DNA of 35,446 bases from JAQGMJ01 sp036271855 (GCA_036271855.1 DATAZV010000291.1:1-35446); one strand, 5' to 3'; counted from the stretch's first letter, positions 24,885 to 32,329 are shown. The notes: generated by a model from the sequence alone, not told the origin. Numbers and translations are program-made.

Positions 24885-25486
24885 TTTCTCAAAGGCCGGA
24901 TAAACATTTGTACTGTTTAAACAACCGCGTGCTATGCGACGAGCTATCCAGGCATCCCCAGGAAAGCCCGCTTTAAAAAGCGTGGGACGGAGCGACCTTG
25001 CGCAGCTCGGACACAAGCCGCGCGTCGAACTCGAACTTGATTCCCTCGAACAAACGATGCGTATGGTGGTGGCTGGTGAGGCTCCACCTGAATGCTCTCG
25101 TCGATGTGTGAGGCGATCTGGAAAGAACACACGGCCACTTTGCGCTATGTGGAAGGCCTTAAGGGCACCCCGCAGATTTTATCCCCGAGTGCAGAGCTTC
25201 GGCCGACCGCGCGTCCGGCATCGCGAAAGGTTGTGAAGTCTATTGCGCAAGACTTGCACGACAATGGCGTCTGGCCCATCCTTTTGCACTAAGAGTCGCC
25301 TTGGCGAGGCCGGCCAGGCCATACAACCGTCCTTCCGCAGCCGCCGCTGCCCGCGCCGCAAGGTTTTAAAAACGGGCGCTTTGACACGGATGGACATCCG
25401 TCCAAAATCATCTGGAATCGCGCCACAATTCCGCTATATTAGACAGCAATGAGTCATTTCCTTAATTTCCACGGGCCACGCATTCC
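24885..25486. other. About 600 bp with no intact gene
   Basis: No intact gene is visible between the tRNA terminator and the flavoprotein gene. The 3' side of a tRNA gene is a common integration site. The stretch holds a degraded minus-strand frame (listed separately) and, near its right end, TTGACA (25381-25386), the inverted repeat ACGGATG-GA-CATCCGT (25386-25401) and TATATT (25435-25440), the last probably the -10 box of the next gene. Confidence 0.4.
24973..25279 (-). pseudogene. Possible degraded gene of unknown family
   Basis: On the minus strand a protein-like frame begins at ATG 25279 (MGQTPLSCKSCAIDFTTF, with a CxxC pair), is interrupted by an in-frame TAG after about 44 codons, continues with RKVAVCSFQIASHIDESIQV, and then appears to shift into another frame (HTHRLFEGIKFEFDARLVSE through VAPSHAF) ending at 24973. 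Both pieces have balanced composition, unlike random GC-rich frames. The family is not recognised. It could be a chance pattern. Confidence 0.25.
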
Positions 25487-26389
25487 ATGTCGCAAGATCA
25501 CGATCTGATTATCATCGGTGCCGGAATCACCGGCTTGAACGCCGCCAGGGAGGGACTACAGGGCGGCCTTTCGGTTGCGGTCGTCGAGGCCTTGTTCTTC
25601 GGCGGGCTGGTCAACAATATCAATGTGCTCGACGGCGAAATACAGGGCTCGGGAAGCGACCTGGGGGCCAGCCTGATGATGGAGGTTTCCGACTTGGGCG
25701 CGGAGAATATCGGCATGCCCGCATCGGTGCTGGCACGGGACGGAGACGATCTTGTCGTTGAGTGCGAGGCCGGCAGGCATCGCGCCGGGGCCGTGATCAT
25801 CGCTTCCGGCGCGCGGCTCAAGCGCCTGGGCATACCGGGCGAGGCCGAGTTCGAGGATAAAGGCGTCTCGCGCTGCGCCGACTGCGATGGCCCTTTTTAC
25901 ACAGACCAGGATGTGGTTGTGGTTGGAGGCGGGGATTCGGCGTTGCAGGAGGCGCTGGTGCTGGCGGAATTCGCGCGCCGGGTTCACCTGGTGCACCGGG
26001 GCGATAAATTCGAAGCCCGGCAACACCTGGTGGACAAGCTGCGTGGCCACGCCAATATCCTGCCTCATTGGAATACCTCCGTCGAGGCCGTGCTGGGCGA
26101 CGAAGCGGTGCAGGCGGTGCGTGTCCTGGGGTCCGATGGCGCCGCCTCCGAGATTGCCTGCAAAGGCTTTTTCGCCTACATAGGCCTGGAACCGGCATGC
26201 GATTTCGTGCCTGCCGCCGTCCTGCGTGACGCGGCCGGCTTTCTTAAGACCGGCCCCGACCTGCAAACCGCGATGGCCGGCGTGTTCGCGGCGGGCGCGG
26301 TGCGCTCCGGTTATGGGGGCATGCTGACGCACGCGGTCTCCGAGGGGATCGCCGCGGCGAAGTCCGTGCGGGCACTGATCCGGAACTGA
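25487..26389 (+). CDS. Thioredoxin-reductase-like FAD/NAD(P) oxidoreductase with CADC motif
   Basis: The 300-residue protein follows the two-domain thioredoxin reductase plan. FAD motif IIGAGITGLNAA is at residues 9-20, the redox pair CADC at 130-133, and NAD(P)-binding GGGDSA at 147-152. Two features deviate. Bacterial thioredoxin reductases carry HRRxxxR to bind the NADPH phosphate; here the segment reads HRGDKFEA (170-177), so both later arginines are missing. The near-universal FAD aspartate in AAGD is alanine (AAGAVRSG, A271). The electron donor is therefore probably not NADPH, and the acceptor may be a specialised partner. It is convergent with the TRAP operon (33-bp gap). Reduction of the nearby UGSC selenoprotein is an attractive but untested idea. 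The Shine-Dalgarno is weak. Confidence 0.85.
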   Translation: MSQDHDLIIIGAGITGLNAAREGLQGGLSVAVVEALFFGGLVNNINVLDGEIQGSGSDLGASLMMEVSDLGAENIGMPASVLARDGDDLVVECEAGRHRAGAVIIASGARLKRLGIPGEAEFEDKGVSRCADCDGPFYTDQDVVVVGGGDSALQEALVLAEFARRVHLVHRGDKFEARQHLVDKLRGHANILPHWNTSVEAVLGDEAVQAVRVLGSDGAASEIACKGFFAYIGLEPACDFVPAAVLRDAAGFLKTGPDLQTAMAGVFAAGAVRSGYGGMLTHAVSEGIAAAKSVRALIRN

Positions 26390-26422
26390 AAGCGCGGCCT
26401 GGCGCCCGCCGGATGCCGGCGA

Positions 26423-27706
26423 TCAGCGCAGGCCGAGCATCATCGGGACGAGCAAGGTCAGCCTGGGCCAGAAGGTGATCAGCAGCACCGTCGCCATCAT
26501 GGTGGCGAGGTAGGGCATCAGCGGACGCACCACCTCGCTGATTTTCACCCGGCCGATGGCCGCGGCGACGATCAGCCCCAGCCCGATCGGCGGCAGGAAC
26601 AGGCCCACGCCGATCACCGCGATGATAATGATGCCGAAATGCAGCGGATCGACGTTGAATTGCGTCGCCATCGGCAACAGCACCGGCACCAGCATGATCA
26701 TCGCCGGCAAGCCGTCGAGCACCGCGCCCAGGAGCAGCATCACCACGATCGAGAGCAGCAGGAACAGGATCGGCCCGGAAGCGATGCCCTGAATGCCTTC
26801 GCTCAACGCCTGCGGCACCTGCTGGCTCGACAACAGCCAGGCGAACAGCGCGGCGACGCCCACCAATAGCATGATTTGCCCCGAGATCCGCGCCGTCTCG
26901 AGCAGGATTGCGTAAAGCCGCTGCAAGTTGATGGCGCGGTACAGCACGGTGCCGACGAACAGGCCGTAGACCACGGCGACCGCGCCGGCCTCGGTGGCGG
27001 TGAAAATGCCTCCCAGGATGCCGCCGAAAATGATCACCGGCATCAGCAGCGGAACCACCGCCTGGCCGACAGCCGAAACGGCCTCGCGTGCCGACGGCCG
27101 CGCCGACACGACCAGCTTGGGGTCGCGCCGCGCCTGCACATAGAGCTGCGCCATCAACAGCGCCGCCATCGCGAACGCGGGCAGGAAGCCGGCGGCGAAC
27201 AGCGCTGCGATCGATACATGCGCCATGATGCCGTAGACCACCATGTTGATGCAGGGCGGAATCAGGATGCCCATGCCGGAGGCGGCGGCGACGATGGCGG
27301 TCGCCTGCGGCGCCGAGTAGCCGGCGCGGCGCATCGCCGGAATCATGGTTGTACCCAGGGCCGAGGTGTCGGCCACTGTCGATCCTGAAATACCCGAAAA
27401 AAAGATTTCCGCCACCACCACCGACATGCCGATGCCGCCGCGCAGCCAGCCCACCAGCACCTGCGCCAGGCGGACCAGGCGCGCCGAGATGCCGCTGTGC
27501 TCCATCAGCTCGCCGGCCAGGATGAACAGGGGAATGGCCAGCAGGGGAAACGAGTCGACCCCGGTGAATACCCGCTGCGGCACCACCAGCAGGGGAATAT
27601 GGCCTTCCCAGAGCAGCGCAAACACCGCGGCCGCGCCGAGCGTGAATACGATCGGCACATTGCCGAGCAGAAAGACGAAAAACGTGATGGCGAGAACGAA
27701 GGTCAT
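26423..27706 (-). CDS. dctM: TRAP transporter large membrane subunit
   Basis: The 427-residue protein is a DctM-type large TRAP permease. It is hydrophobic throughout with about 11-12 segments, and shows family motifs PLFILAGELMEHSGIS, a SGSTVADTSALGTTMIPAM loop, GMGILIPPCINMVVYG and the second-half repeat PPIGLGL. It forms the ion-driven translocation channel with DctQ and takes substrate from DctP. The ATG overlaps the stop of dctQ by 4 nt (ATGA), so translation is coupled. It is the last gene of the operon; the 3' gap to the converging flavoprotein gene contains only a short CGCCG-N5-CGGCG repeat and no terminator. Confidence 0.95.
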   Translation of the reverse strand: MTFVLAITFFVFLLGNVPIVFTLGAAAVFALLWEGHIPLLVVPQRVFTGVDSFPLLAIPLFILAGELMEHSGISARLVRLAQVLVGWLRGGIGMSVVVAEIFFSGISGSTVADTSALGTTMIPAMRRAGYSAPQATAIVAAASGMGILIPPCINMVVYGIMAHVSIAALFAAGFLPAFAMAALLMAQLYVQARRDPKLVVSARPSAREAVSAVGQAVVPLLMPVIIFGGILGGIFTATEAGAVAVVYGLFVGTVLYRAINLQRLYAILLETARISGQIMLLVGVAALFAWLLSSQQVPQALSEGIQGIASGPILFLLLSIVVMLLLGAVLDGLPAMIMLVPVLLPMATQFNVDPLHFGIIIIAVIGVGLFLPPIGLGLIVAAAIGRVKISEVVRPLMPYLATMMATVLLITFWPRLTLLVPMMLGLR

Positions 27707-28197
27707 CCTGCGCCTTCGCTCCCGTCAGCACTAGCGGCGGGCGCACCCAGCGCTGCAATGAAATGCAGGGCGATCAGCACCCCGCCCGCCGGTAGCGCCG
27801 CATAGGGCAGCGCCATCGGTATGTTCATGGCCGGCGAGGTCTGGCTCATCGTCCCAGCCACCAGGGCGCCGCCGCTGAATATCAGCGCCCAGAGAAACGC
27901 GGCGGCGGCGACTGCGAAAAGCAACTGGCAAACGCGCCGCCCGGCTGCCGGCAGGTGCGCGGCGATCATCTCGAACCTGAACAGCCGCCCGGCCTCGACG
28001 CTGCTGGAAAATCCCAGCACCGCCGCCCAGATGAACAGATACCGGGCGGCTTCCTCCGTCCAGCTCAGCGAACTATTGAGTACGTAGCGGAAAAACACCT
28101 GCAACACGACAATCACCACGGTCACGGCCAGCAGGCCGACCGCGGCACCGCGCTCGCAGCGTGCCACCACGCCGTCGACGGCCCGCAGCACGCTCAT
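27703..28197 (-). CDS. dctQ: TRAP transporter small membrane subunit
   Basis: At 164 residues, with four hydrophobic segments (about 20-38, 50-65, 88-110, 128-150), this is a DctQ-type small TRAP permease. The family motif is LQVFFRYVLNSSLSWTEEAARYLFIW, seen in segments from residue 32 to 57, with RYVLN and SWTEE as the key parts. It lies between dctP and dctM and overlaps dctM by 4 nt. A stretch of short degenerate repeats precedes its start (see the repeat entry). Confidence 0.93.
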   Translation of the reverse strand: MSVLRAVDGVVARCERGAAVGLLAVTVVIVVLQVFFRYVLNSSLSWTEEAARYLFIWAAVLGFSSSVEAGRLFRFEMIAAHLPAAGRRVCQLLFAVAAAAFLWALIFSGGALVAGTMSQTSPAMNIPMALPYAALPAGGVLIALHFIAALGAPAASADGSEGAG

Positions 28198-28199
28198 GG

Positions 28200-28255
28200 T
28201 CCGCTCATCGCCTGCTTATCGTCCGCTCAATACGCGCTCATTGGCCACTCATTGA
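28200..28255 (-). repeat. Short degenerate tandem repeats between dctP and dctQ
   Basis: About five copies of a 10-13 nt unit near CCGCTCATYG on the + strand (minus: RATGAGCGG) fill the gap and overlap the dctP stop. The ATGAGC core is also the start of dctQ. The unit may have arisen by slippage; it could affect translation or mRNA processing between the two genes. Confidence 0.45.
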
Positions 28256-29247
28256 CCATTCTGCACCGCGTCGATCAGATCCTTGCCGATCTTCGGCTCG
28301 AACTCCTTGTAGACCACCTGCATCTTGCTGCGGAAGGCGCCCTTGTCGGGCACCGGCACGATCTCGACCTTGAGGGCGCGCAGCTTGTTGATCAGGTCGT
28401 TGGTGGTGTCGAGGGAAAGCTGGCGCTGCGACGCGGTCACTTCCTGCGCGCTTTTCACCACCACCTCCTGCAGGTCCGGCGGCAGCGACTTGAACTTGGT
28501 CATCGACATCATCAGCACCACCGGGGTCAGCATGTGCTCGGTCATCGCCACGTATTTGGCGACCTCATACACCTTGGTGGAATAGATCACATATATCGGC
28601 AGGTCAAGCGCGTCAATGGTGCCCTGGCGCAGGCCGGAGTAGACTTCGCCGAAGTTCATCGGCGTGGCATTGACGCCAAGTGACTTGAAGGTGGCCACAT
28701 ACAAGGGGCTTTCCAGTACGCGGAACCGCGTGCCCACATAGTCCTCGGGCTTGACCAGCGGTTTTTTGGTGGAGGCCACCATGCGCCAGCCGGCGTCGAA
28801 ATACGCCAGGCCCTTGAGGTTCTGCGCTTCGAGGTAGCCGAACAATTTTTTGCCGACCGCGCCGTCCATCACCTTGAAGGCGCCTTCACGGCTCTTGAAG
28901 ATGAACGGCATGTCGAGCACCATCATGCGCGGCTCGAAACCGGAGATCGGCGCGTTGGTGATCACCCCGGCATCGATGGTGCCCAGGCGCATGCCCTCGA
29001 TCAGGTCGCGCTCGAAGCCGAGCTGGGCGTTCGGATAGATGTCGACCTTGATGCGCCCGCCGCTGTTTTTCGCCACCGCGTCGGCGAATTTCACCGCGCT
29101 TGCCTGGTACAGCGAATCAACGGTGACGATATGTCCCAGGCGCAGGACGATCGGCTTTTCCTGCGCCGTCGCGGAGCCGGGCAGCAATGCGGCCAGCACC
29201 AGTCCGGCGGCGGCAATCAAGGTCGGGAATGCTTTGGCTTTCATCAT
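28249..29247 (-). CDS. dctP: TRAP transporter substrate-binding protein
   Basis: The 332-residue protein starts with a signal peptide (MMKAKAFPTLIAAAGLVLAA, cleavage probably after SATA at residue 28) and continues with the DctP fold: LRLGHIVTVDSLYQASAVKFADAV, PNAQLGFERDLIEGMRLGTIDAGV, FKSREGAFKVMDG, and the arginine-bearing loop GTRFRVLESPLY, which in DctP proteins binds the carboxylate. LDLPIYVIYSTKVYEVAKYV is typical of the ligand-contact strand. GAGGAG stands 4 nt before the ATG at 29247; an upstream frame overlaps the CoA transferase gene. The conserved arginine suggests an organic acid substrate. Its identity is not predictable. Confidence 0.93.
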   Translation of the reverse strand: MMKAKAFPTLIAAAGLVLAALLPGSATAQEKPIVLRLGHIVTVDSLYQASAVKFADAVAKNSGGRIKVDIYPNAQLGFERDLIEGMRLGTIDAGVITNAPISGFEPRMMVLDMPFIFKSREGAFKVMDGAVGKKLFGYLEAQNLKGLAYFDAGWRMVASTKKPLVKPEDYVGTRFRVLESPLYVATFKSLGVNATPMNFGEVYSGLRQGTIDALDLPIYVIYSTKVYEVAKYVAMTEHMLTPVVLMMSMTKFKSLPPDLQEVVVKSAQEVTASQRQLSLDTTNDLINKLRALKVEIVPVPDKGAFRSKMQVVYKEFEPKIGKDLIDAVQNGQ

Positions 29248-29264
29248 CAGTCTCCTCATCGTCA

Positions 29265-30476
29265 TTATTTGCCGCGTGTTGGAGCGGCAGCTTTGCGCTT
29301 GGCTTGCGGCCGGCCCAGCACCGCGCCGGTATGCTGGCCCAGCGAAGGCGGTGGCAGGCGCACCTTGCCCGGCGTCGCCGACAGGCGGATCGGGATGCCC
29401 GGCACGGTCAACTGCCCGCAAGTCGGGTGCTTCATGCCCTTAAGCATGCCGACCTCATCGAGGTAGCCGTCCTTGACAACCTCGTCGATGGTATTCACCG
29501 GACCGGCGGGAATGCCGCGCGCCAGCAGCTTCTTGATCCAGCGGTCGCGCTTATCCTCGCGGAAGCGCGCGGAAAGCAATGCGATCAGTTCGGTGCGATT
29601 GGCGATGCGCTTGGCGTTGCTGACGAAACGCGGATCGGCAAACCACTCTTTGCGGCCGAGCACCTCGCAAAACGATTCCCAGAACCGGTTGTTCGGCACG
29701 CAGACGTTGAGATATTTGTCATCGCCGGTCATGAAGGTGCCGTAGGGCGTGATCTGCGGATGCAGGTCTTCCGGCGGGCGGCGCGCCGGCACCTTGCCGG
29801 TATTGAGGTAGATGGCGGCGAGCTGGCCGAGCACGGCAAAGGCGCCGTCCATCAGCGACACCTCGACCTTCTGGCCGCGGCCGCTGCTCTGGCGCGCGAT
29901 GATGGAAAGCAGGATGCCGATTGCCGCATTGGTGCCGGCGGTGAGGTCGACCAGGTTGACCCCGGGGCGCAGCGGCGAGCGACCCGGTTCGCCGGTCATG
30001 CTCTGCAGCCCGCTGACACCGGAGATCAGCAGGTCATAGCCCGGACGGTCGCCATAGCGGCTGCCGGCGTTGAACGCGGATACCGAACAATAGATCAGGC
30101 GCGGATTGAGCCGGCGCAACTTGTCGTAGCCCAGCCCCAGGCGCTCCATCACACCGGGGCGAAAGTTCTCCACCACCACGTCGGCCGTGCGCACCAGGTC
30201 GCGGATCGCCTGGATCGATTCCTTTTGTTTCAGGTCGAGCGCAACGCTGCGCTTGTTGCGGTTGACGCTGAGGAAGAACACGCTTTCGTCGCCGATGAAC
30301 GGCGGGCCGAGGGCGCGCAGCTCGTCGCCGCCCTCCGGCTCCTCGATCTTGATGATGTCGGCGCCGAAGTCGCCCAGCATCATGGTGCAGTACGGGCCGG
30401 CGACCACCCGGGTGAAATCCAGCACCCGGATACCAGCCAGCGGACCACCGCTGCCGCCGGCACGCTTGGCTGTCAC
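29265..30476 (-). CDS. CaiB/BaiF-type (family III) CoA transferase
   Basis: The 403-residue protein belongs to the CaiB/BaiF family III CoA transferases, which move CoA between acids through an aspartyl-CoA intermediate. The N-terminal LAGIRVLDFTRVVAGPYCT and GADIIKIEEPEGGD are classic, as are NRNKRSVALDLK, VVVENFRPGVMERLG and RPGYDLLISGVSGL, where D148 is the likely catalytic aspartate. The start is GTG at 30476 and overlaps the UGSC selenoprotein stop by 4 nt (GTGA), with GGAAG upstream, so the two are translationally coupled. This places a CoA-activation step in the selenoprotein operon. The acid is unknown; the following TRAP importer probably supplies it. Confidence 0.92.
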   Translation of the reverse strand: MTAKRAGGSGGPLAGIRVLDFTRVVAGPYCTMMLGDFGADIIKIEEPEGGDELRALGPPFIGDESVFFLSVNRNKRSVALDLKQKESIQAIRDLVRTADVVVENFRPGVMERLGLGYDKLRRLNPRLIYCSVSAFNAGSRYGDRPGYDLLISGVSGLQSMTGEPGRSPLRPGVNLVDLTAGTNAAIGILLSIIARQSSGRGQKVEVSLMDGAFAVLGQLAAIYLNTGKVPARRPPEDLHPQITPYGTFMTGDDKYLNVCVPNNRFWESFCEVLGRKEWFADPRFVSNAKRIANRTELIALLSARFREDKRDRWIKKLLARGIPAGPVNTIDEVVKDGYLDEVGMLKGMKHPTCGQLTVPGIPIRLSATPGKVRLPPPSLGQHTGAVLGRPQAKRKAAAPTRGK

Positions 30477-31024
30477 AACGCGCCGCTTCCCGTCAATGCG
30501 GCCACGATGGCATCAAAAGCGTCGCTGCCGCGCGTACGCGCTTGCTCGGGGGGGAGCGAGGCGAAGGGGAATGGGATATCGACGATGCGCAGGCCGGGAA
30601 TGCCGAGCATCGACGCTTGCTGCATGCCCGCATTACGAAAGCCGGCCGTGCAAAGCGTAGCCGTAGCGATACCTTTTCGCTCCAGCTGAACCATGTCGTG
30701 CACACTGCACGACACACAAGACCCTCAATCGCCTATCGCGGTGACGACGGCGTCACAGTCCTCCAGAGAACTGAGGATGTGCGGCTCGGCGAACTTGGTG
30801 TAGGTCTTTTTGCGGATCAAGCGGACCTCGCAGCCGAATTCACGCTCCAGTCGCTCGCCCACTTCGACGAGCAGGTATTCCGCGTTGTGCTTGATGTTGT
30901 CCAAGAGGCCGATGCGCTTGCCTTTGAGCTCGTCCAGGCGCTTGGCGCCGGCGAGTGCTTCGGAGTTTTCTTCCGCACTCGGATCAATCAGGATCATTTC
31001 CACAACTGTCTCCAATACATTCAT
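30473..31024 (-). CDS. UGSC-family selenoprotein, TGA read as selenocysteine
   Basis: Two open frames, 31024-30728 and 30724-30473, lie in the same phase on either side of one TGA at 30725-30727. Joined, they give a 183-residue protein with U100-G101-S102-C103, then V-S-C (C106). The N-terminal half (LDELKGKRIGLLDNIKHNAE, FGCEVRLIRKKTYTKF, DCDAVVTAIGD) forms a Rossmann-like segment leading to the U, and the C-terminal half (SVHDMVQLERKGIATATLCT, PGLRIVDIPFPFASL) continues it; both halves are needed for one domain. UGSC-containing proteins are a recognised selenoprotein family of unknown function. Support is strong because selA, selB and tRNA-Sec genes lie just upstream and a SECIS-like hairpin follows the TGA. 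A start at 31000 is an alternative; no good Shine-Dalgarno was seen for either. The stop overlaps the CoA transferase start. Confidence 0.93.
30695..30713 (-). promoter_or_regulatory. SECIS-like hairpin after the selenocysteine TGA
   Basis: On the minus strand the message reads TGA, 11 nt, then GTCGTGC-AGTGT-GCACGAC: a 7-bp stem (8 bp if A/T closes the loop to GTG) with GT in the apical loop. The distance from TGA to the loop is 18 nt, within the range known for bacterial SECIS elements, and the stem lies inside the coding sequence, as in Escherichia coli fdhF, whose loop is also flanked by GC pairs. Confidence 0.75.
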
Positions 31025-31071
31025 GTTCAACAAAACAAGATATATTTTTTAATTTAATTATGTCAGGCCAG

Positions 31072-31099
31072 AGTATAGGAACGCCCCACACCTTGTCAA
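31072..31099 (-). promoter_or_regulatory. Strong sigma70 promoter before the UGSC selenoprotein gene
   Basis: On the minus strand TTGACA (31099-31094), a 16-bp spacer and TATACT (31077-31072) lie 48 bp before the ATG at 31024. The segment 31025-31070 is very A+T-rich. The promoter lies between the 347-residue gene and the selenoprotein gene. Confidence 0.75.
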
Positions 31100-31115
31100 G
31101 CGGCTGCGCCGCGCG

Positions 31116-32159
31116 TCACTCGACGGCGACCGTCACCGAAGGCGTCGCCCAGCCCGGCAGGAACGCAGTGTGGCGCCCAGGGCCGCCGCCGACCACGATG
31201 GTGATCTCGCTGGCGCGGCGCACCAGCGGCACCATCTCGTCCTCGTCGTTGCGGTTGACCCAGCGCGGCCAGAAATTGCGGTTCACCTCGCGTCCATAGA
31301 GCCCGCCGAGTTTCACCAGGCGCACCGGCTTGCGCGCCTTCTCGTAAAGATATTCCTTGAAATGCTGCTTGGTCCAGCCGTCCTGGGCGATGGTTTCCGC
31401 ATGGCTGGGGCAGACCACCAGCATCACTTCGCCCTGGGCGTAGAACATGTTTTTGCCCAGCGTCGCCATGGTGTCGGCGATGGTGAACGCGAGGTCGTTG
31501 GCGTTCTGGCTTGCCTGGTTATTGATGTTATGCGGCGCTTCGCATCCGAACACCGTCACGGCGCTCTGCTCGCGCTTGAAGCCGCGCTCCACGTGCAGGG
31601 GATCCCATGGGCTCTGCTCTTCGTTTTCAGCGATGCAGTAGGTATATTTGCCGGGATGCCCGAGCGTGGCCTTGTCGGTGACGCCAGGAATGGCGCGCCC
31701 TATATTGGTGAGAATCAGCTTGACTGCGCGGCCGATGGTCGCGTTTGCACGATTGCCCTGGCCGAACAGGTTGGAGCCGCTGTTCATCCCGAGTTCCAGG
31801 CGTGCCGGACCGTTGACTACCACCAGCGGAGTCGACAAGTGGGTCGAGCACTGCATGCCGTTGAGATTCAATGCCGGGTCCGTCATCGCTTTCACCGCGG
31901 CGAGGATGACCGGCATATAGGCCGGCAGGCAGCCCGCCATGACGGCATTGACCGCGATTTTCTCGACGGTCGCCTTGGCCCACGAGGGCGGTATCTTGGC
32001 GACTACCGTGGCCGGCGACAGGGACGTGCCCGCCAGCATGGCCGCGACCCGTTCCTCGGTCGGCGGCACCACGGGCAGGCCATCGGTCCAGCCCTGGTCG
32101 TAGCAGTACTGGATCGGGTCATCCGAACTGGAAACGGAATGTCGTGTCGCAACAGCCAT
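31116..32159 (-). CDS. UGSC-associated protein of unknown function, 347 residues
   Basis: I recognise this as a protein type often found beside or fused to UGSC proteins, but not as a characterised family. It is soluble, with no signal peptide or membrane helix. Conserved-looking blocks are YCYDQGWTDGLPVVPPTEER (residues 18-37), TVEKIAVNAVMAGCLPAYMP (64-83), NGPARLELGMNSGSN (116-130), GQGNRANATIGRAVKL (133-148), HPGKYTYCIAENEEQSPW (168-185), and a C-terminal IVVGGGPGRH (321-330). The clustered polar motifs suggest an enzyme. The start at 32159 has GGAG 8 nt upstream; the longer frame upstream lacks this. It has its own strong promoter and precedes the selenoprotein gene, separated by 91 bp. 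Confidence 0.85.
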   Translation of the reverse strand: MAVATRHSVSSSDDPIQYCYDQGWTDGLPVVPPTEERVAAMLAGTSLSPATVVAKIPPSWAKATVEKIAVNAVMAGCLPAYMPVILAAVKAMTDPALNLNGMQCSTHLSTPLVVVNGPARLELGMNSGSNLFGQGNRANATIGRAVKLILTNIGRAIPGVTDKATLGHPGKYTYCIAENEEQSPWDPLHVERGFKREQSAVTVFGCEAPHNINNQASQNANDLAFTIADTMATLGKNMFYAQGEVMLVVCPSHAETIAQDGWTKQHFKEYLYEKARKPVRLVKLGGLYGREVNRNFWPRWVNRNDEDEMVPLVRRASEITIVVGGGPGRHTAFLPGWATPSVTVAVE

Positions 32160-32216
32160 GTTCAAACTCCGGAATATTGCGCGAATAAAACCCGCTGACA
32201 CGCGCACCACAGTGAA

Positions 32217-32288
32217 TTAAACGAGCGCGGGAAAGGGCATTCCATTCACGCGAAACTTCCAATCACCATCAACCACCATAGCCAGCAT
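32217..32288 (-). CDS. Possible 23-codon upstream ORF
   Basis: An ATG at 32288 opens a 23-codon frame (MLAMVVDGDWKFRV through FPALV) ending in TAA at 32217, within the leader of the 347-residue gene. The ATG is only about 5 nt from the predicted transcription start, so it would be translated as a nearly leaderless message. No ribosome binding site is present; a chance frame cannot be excluded. Confidence 0.2.
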   Translation of the reverse strand: MLAMVVDGDWKFRVNGMPFPALV

Positions 32289-32299
32289 AAGCTCAAACG

Positions 32300-32329
32300 A
32301 TCATACGGACCGCATTCGCGGCTTGTCAA
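32300..32329 (-). promoter_or_regulatory. Strong sigma70 promoter of the 347-residue gene
   Basis: On the minus strand TTGACA (32329-32324), an 18-bp spacer and TATGAT (32305-32300). The spacer contains the inverted repeat CCGC-GAAT-GCGG (32310-32321), a possible operator placed where MerR-type or other regulators bind. It is 52 bp downstream of the tRNA-Sec gene. Confidence 0.75.

Noticed and set aside
24885..25486. An intact integrase or insertion sequence beside the tRNA gene.
   Set aside because: No transposase or recombinase motif and no terminal inverted repeat pair could be found in any frame.
30473..30715. An independent 80-residue gene starting with MSCSVHD.
   Set aside because: It has no proper ATG or ribosome binding site and is in phase with the upstream frame across the TGA. 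It is better explained as the C-terminal half of the UGSC selenoprotein.
31116..31118. The TGA stop of the 347-residue gene as a second selenocysteine codon.
   Set aside because: The frame after it stays open but encodes the promoter and an A+T-rich leader, with no protein-like pattern and no SECIS-like hairpin.
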